Below the pieces are notes generated by a model. It was not told where the DNA came from and made no database searches. It saw only the letters and a list, made by a program, of their open reading frames with translations. Both the position numbers and the translations under genes were made by a program. Below, piece by piece: positions 5,610-7,359 of a stretch of 7,359 nt of DNA. Each line of letters opens with the position of its first letter. Position 1 is the stretch's first letter. The DNA is from Alphaproteobacteria bacterium (lineage in GTDB: Bacteria; Pseudomonadota; Alphaproteobacteria; Sphingomonadales; Emcibacteraceae). Location of the stretch: assembly GCA_030432815.1 (NCBI GenBank), contig JAUILB010000138.1, positions 1 to 7,359 on the forward strand. The letters run 5' to 3'.

Positions 5610-7226
5610 ATGAAAAAATATGATGTTATTGTTATTGGATCAGGTCATAACGGTCTAACCAATGCAGCATTTTTGGCGAAGGCCGGCCTCGATGTGTTGG
5701 TGGTTGAAAAAAATGAATATATCGGCGGGGCAACAGTAAGCCGTAACCTTCATGAAGACTGGAAATATTCCAACTGTTCTTATGTATGCAGTTTGTTCAG
5801 ACCTGAAATATATCGTCATTTGAATTTGGCAAAGCATGGGCTTCAGGTTGTTACCTATAATGGTGGTTTTACCTTAACGGACAGTGGTGATTATCTGGGT
5901 AGCTATCGGGATCATGAAGTTATGCGCCGTGAAATTAAACGCCATAGCCCGATCGATGTTGATGCGTATGACCGTTATTATACGGATATGGCCAAGTGGT
6001 GCCGTTTCATTCGTCCGATGCTGCTTCGGACACCGCCGGATCCGACGAGCTTCAAATTCCGTGATCTTGATGAATTAAGATGGCTGGCCAGAAAATTTTA
6101 TGAACTTGGCCCTAGGGATCTTCATGATTTCATGAAATTTTTTACCATAAGTGTTGGTGATTTTATCGATCAGTATTTTGAATCCGATCTTATTAAGGCC
6201 CATAAGGCAGGTTCGGCCGTGGTAGGGACAAATCTTGGACCATATTCCCCCGGAACCGCTTATGTGCTTCTTCATCATTATATGGGTGATGTGGATGGTG
6301 CTGTTGGCGCATGGGGGTTTGCCCGCGGGGGTATGGGGGCAGTATCCGGTGCGCTTGCCGGTGCATTTCAGGAACATGGCGGAGAAATCAGAACCAATGC
6401 CGGTGTTGACCAGATTATGGTGAAGCGAGGCAAGGTAACGGGTGTCCGTCTGGAAAGTGGGGAGGAAATCTTTGCTGACAGGGTTGTTTCCAATGTGGAC
6501 GCAAAGAAAACATTTCTGAATATGATGGATCCAAAGGATGCTGGCGAAAAGGTTATCAAGGCCGCCACACGTTATAAAAGCCGTGGTTCATCCGGTAAGC
6601 TCAATATCGCATTGAGCGGTGTCCCAACATTCACGGCGCTTCCCGAGGGAAGTGAACTGATTAAGGGGGATTTCCATATTGTTGATAATATGGAAGCTTA
6701 TGAACGCGCTTATGATGAATGGAAAGAAGGTATGTGGTCGACCAGTCCTTATCTTGATATTCTTATTCCGACACTTACAGATCCGACCATGGCGCCTCCC
6801 GGGAAGCATTTTATGTCAGTATTCGTGCAGTATTGCCCGGCCAAAGTAAAAGGGCAGGACTGGAATGATGATCTTCTCAAACAGTTTGGTGATAGTGTTA
6901 TCAATAATATTGCAAAATACAGCCCTGATATAAAAGACCTGATTGAACATGTTGAGGTGCGTTCCGGTGCCGTAATTGACAGGGAAATCGGTCTGACAGA
7001 AGGAAATATTTTCCAGGGCGAATTATCCCTCAACCAGCTTATGTTTAACAGGCCTTTCCCCGGATATGCCCAATATCGCGGGCCGGTAAACGGACTTTAT
7101 ATGAGTGGTTCATCAAACCACCCGGGTGGTGGTGTTATGGGGGCACCGGGTGCAAACTCTGCCCGTGAAATACTCATTGATATGAATATAAGTACCACCG
7201 TACCGGAGGACGAAGGCGATGACTGA
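5610..7226 (+). CDS. NAD(P)/FAD-dependent oxidoreductase, PYROXD2/phytoene-dehydrogenase-like
   Basis: This complete 538-residue flavoprotein belongs to the phytoene desaturase-like/PYROXD2 group (COG1233). It opens with the Rossmann beta-alpha-beta FAD motif, strand DVIVIG, GSGHNG (10-15), and the ribose-binding acid at the end of strand 2 (VVEK, Glu33), followed by IGGATVS (38-44). The C-terminus carries the second FAD-contacting block GLYMSGSSNHPGGGVMGAPG (495-514). Length fits bacterial homologues. These enzymes oxidise or desaturate diverse substrates, and in PYROXD2-like proteins the reaction is largely undetermined, so no substrate is assigned. No signal peptide is visible (the N-terminal hydrophobic stretch is the FAD strand). 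The start at 5610 rather than an upstream TTG (5568) is supported by AGGA at 5596-5599. A paralogue overlaps its 3' end by 8 bases. It is transcribed away from the TetR-family gene, which probably controls it. Confidence 0.9.
   Translation: MKKYDVIVIGSGHNGLTNAAFLAKAGLDVLVVEKNEYIGGATVSRNLHEDWKYSNCSYVCSLFRPEIYRHLNLAKHGLQVVTYNGGFTLTDSGDYLGSYRDHEVMRREIKRHSPIDVDAYDRYYTDMAKWCRFIRPMLLRTPPDPTSFKFRDLDELRWLARKFYELGPRDLHDFMKFFTISVGDFIDQYFESDLIKAHKAGSAVVGTNLGPYSPGTAYVLLHHYMGDVDGAVGAWGFARGGMGAVSGALAGAFQEHGGEIRTNAGVDQIMVKRGKVTGVRLESGEEIFADRVVSNVDAKKTFLNMMDPKDAGEKVIKAATRYKSRGSSGKLNIALSGVPTFTALPEGSELIKGDFHIVDNMEAYERAYDEWKEGMWSTSPYLDILIPTLTDPTMAPPGKHFMSVFVQYCPAKVKGQDWNDDLLKQFGDSVINNIAKYSPDIKDLIEHVEVRSGAVIDREIGLTEGNIFQGELSLNQLMFNRPFPGYAQYRGPVNGLYMSGSSNHPGGGVMGAPGANSAREILIDMNISTTVPEDEGDD
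7205..7209 (+). promoter_or_regulatory. Strong ribosome binding site inside the first flavoprotein gene
   Basis: GGAGG sits 9 bases before the ATG at 7219, inside the last codons of the upstream gene. It identifies the start of the second flavoprotein and suggests it is translated efficiently on its own as well as by coupling. Confidence 0.7.
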
Positions 7227-7359
7227 TAGAGTGAATAATACATATGATGCCATCATTGTCGGTGGGGGTCACAATGGTCTTGTTTGTGGTGCTTATCTGG
7301 CGAAGGCAGGAAAAAAGGTTCTGGTCCTTGAAGCCAATAATCAGGTTGGCGGCGGCGCT
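7219..7359 (+). CDS. Second FAD-dependent oxidoreductase (paralogue), N-terminal fragment
   Basis: The first 47 codons of a second flavoprotein are present; the gene runs off the right edge. It begins with a short MTDRVNNT extension, then the FAD Rossmann motif YDAIIVGGGHNGL (9-21) with GGGHNG at 15-20, the helix AYLAKAGKKVLVLE ending in Glu38, and QVGGGA (42-47). These match the first flavoprotein (GSGHNG, AFLAKAGLDVLVVE, IGGAT) position by position, so the two are paralogues of the PYROXD2/COG1233 group. The ATG overlaps the upstream stop in ATGACTGA (8 bases), and GGAGG at 7205-7209 is the ribosome site. The pair is likely cotranscribed and coupled, and may act on the same pathway or as a heteromer (inference). 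Catalytic and substrate regions are outside the window. Confidence 0.85.
   Translation, partial: MTDRVNNTYDAIIVGGGHNGLVCGAYLAKAGKKVLVLEANNQVGGGA

Overview
The window is a compact catabolic gene neighbourhood from a bacterium, most likely a Gram-negative proteobacterium and probably an alphaproteobacterium. This rests on the families present: a DUF849/BKACE enzyme, a class III aminotransferase of the 'SHLFYQ' type, a DmpA-type peptidase, a BetI-like TetR regulator and PYROXD2-like FAD oxidoreductases. The base composition is moderate and AT-leaning. No 16S rRNA or other taxonomic marker is present, so the placement is an inference. There is no tRNA, rRNA, CRISPR array, insertion sequence or sign of a mobile element.

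Layout: (a) Positions 1-2569 hold a leftward operon. In order of transcription it encodes a class III PLP aminotransferase, an acetylpolyamine amidohydrolase/HDAC-fold deacetylase (2-bp gap), and the N-terminus of an amidase-signature enzyme (TGATG overlap) that runs off the left edge. (b) Positions 2570-2668 are a 99-bp divergent promoter region. (c) Positions 2669-4786 hold a rightward pair: a beta-keto acid cleavage enzyme, then an exported DmpA/BapA-type P1 (S58) peptidase. (d) Positions 4783-5418 hold a leftward BetI-like TetR regulator whose stop codon overlaps the peptidase stop. (e) Positions 5419-5609 are an AT-rich control region with a good promoter for the regulator, two dyad-symmetric candidate operators and a weaker rightward promoter. 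(f) Positions 5610-7359 hold two tandem, overlapping paralogous FAD-dependent oxidoreductases, the second cut by the right edge.

How the genes may work together (inference): DmpA/BapA-type peptidases release N-terminal beta-amino acids or D-/beta-Ala residues from small peptides. Class III aminotransferases can turn beta-amino acids into beta-keto acids. BKACE enzymes cleave beta-keto acids with acetyl-CoA into acetoacetate plus a new acyl-CoA. The HDAC-fold deacylase and the amidase would remove N-acyl or amide groups, and the two flavoproteins would carry out a redox step that cannot be identified here. Together these suggest a regulated pathway that strips and degrades an acylated beta-amino acid or beta-amino-containing peptide. 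The actual substrate cannot be read from the sequence.
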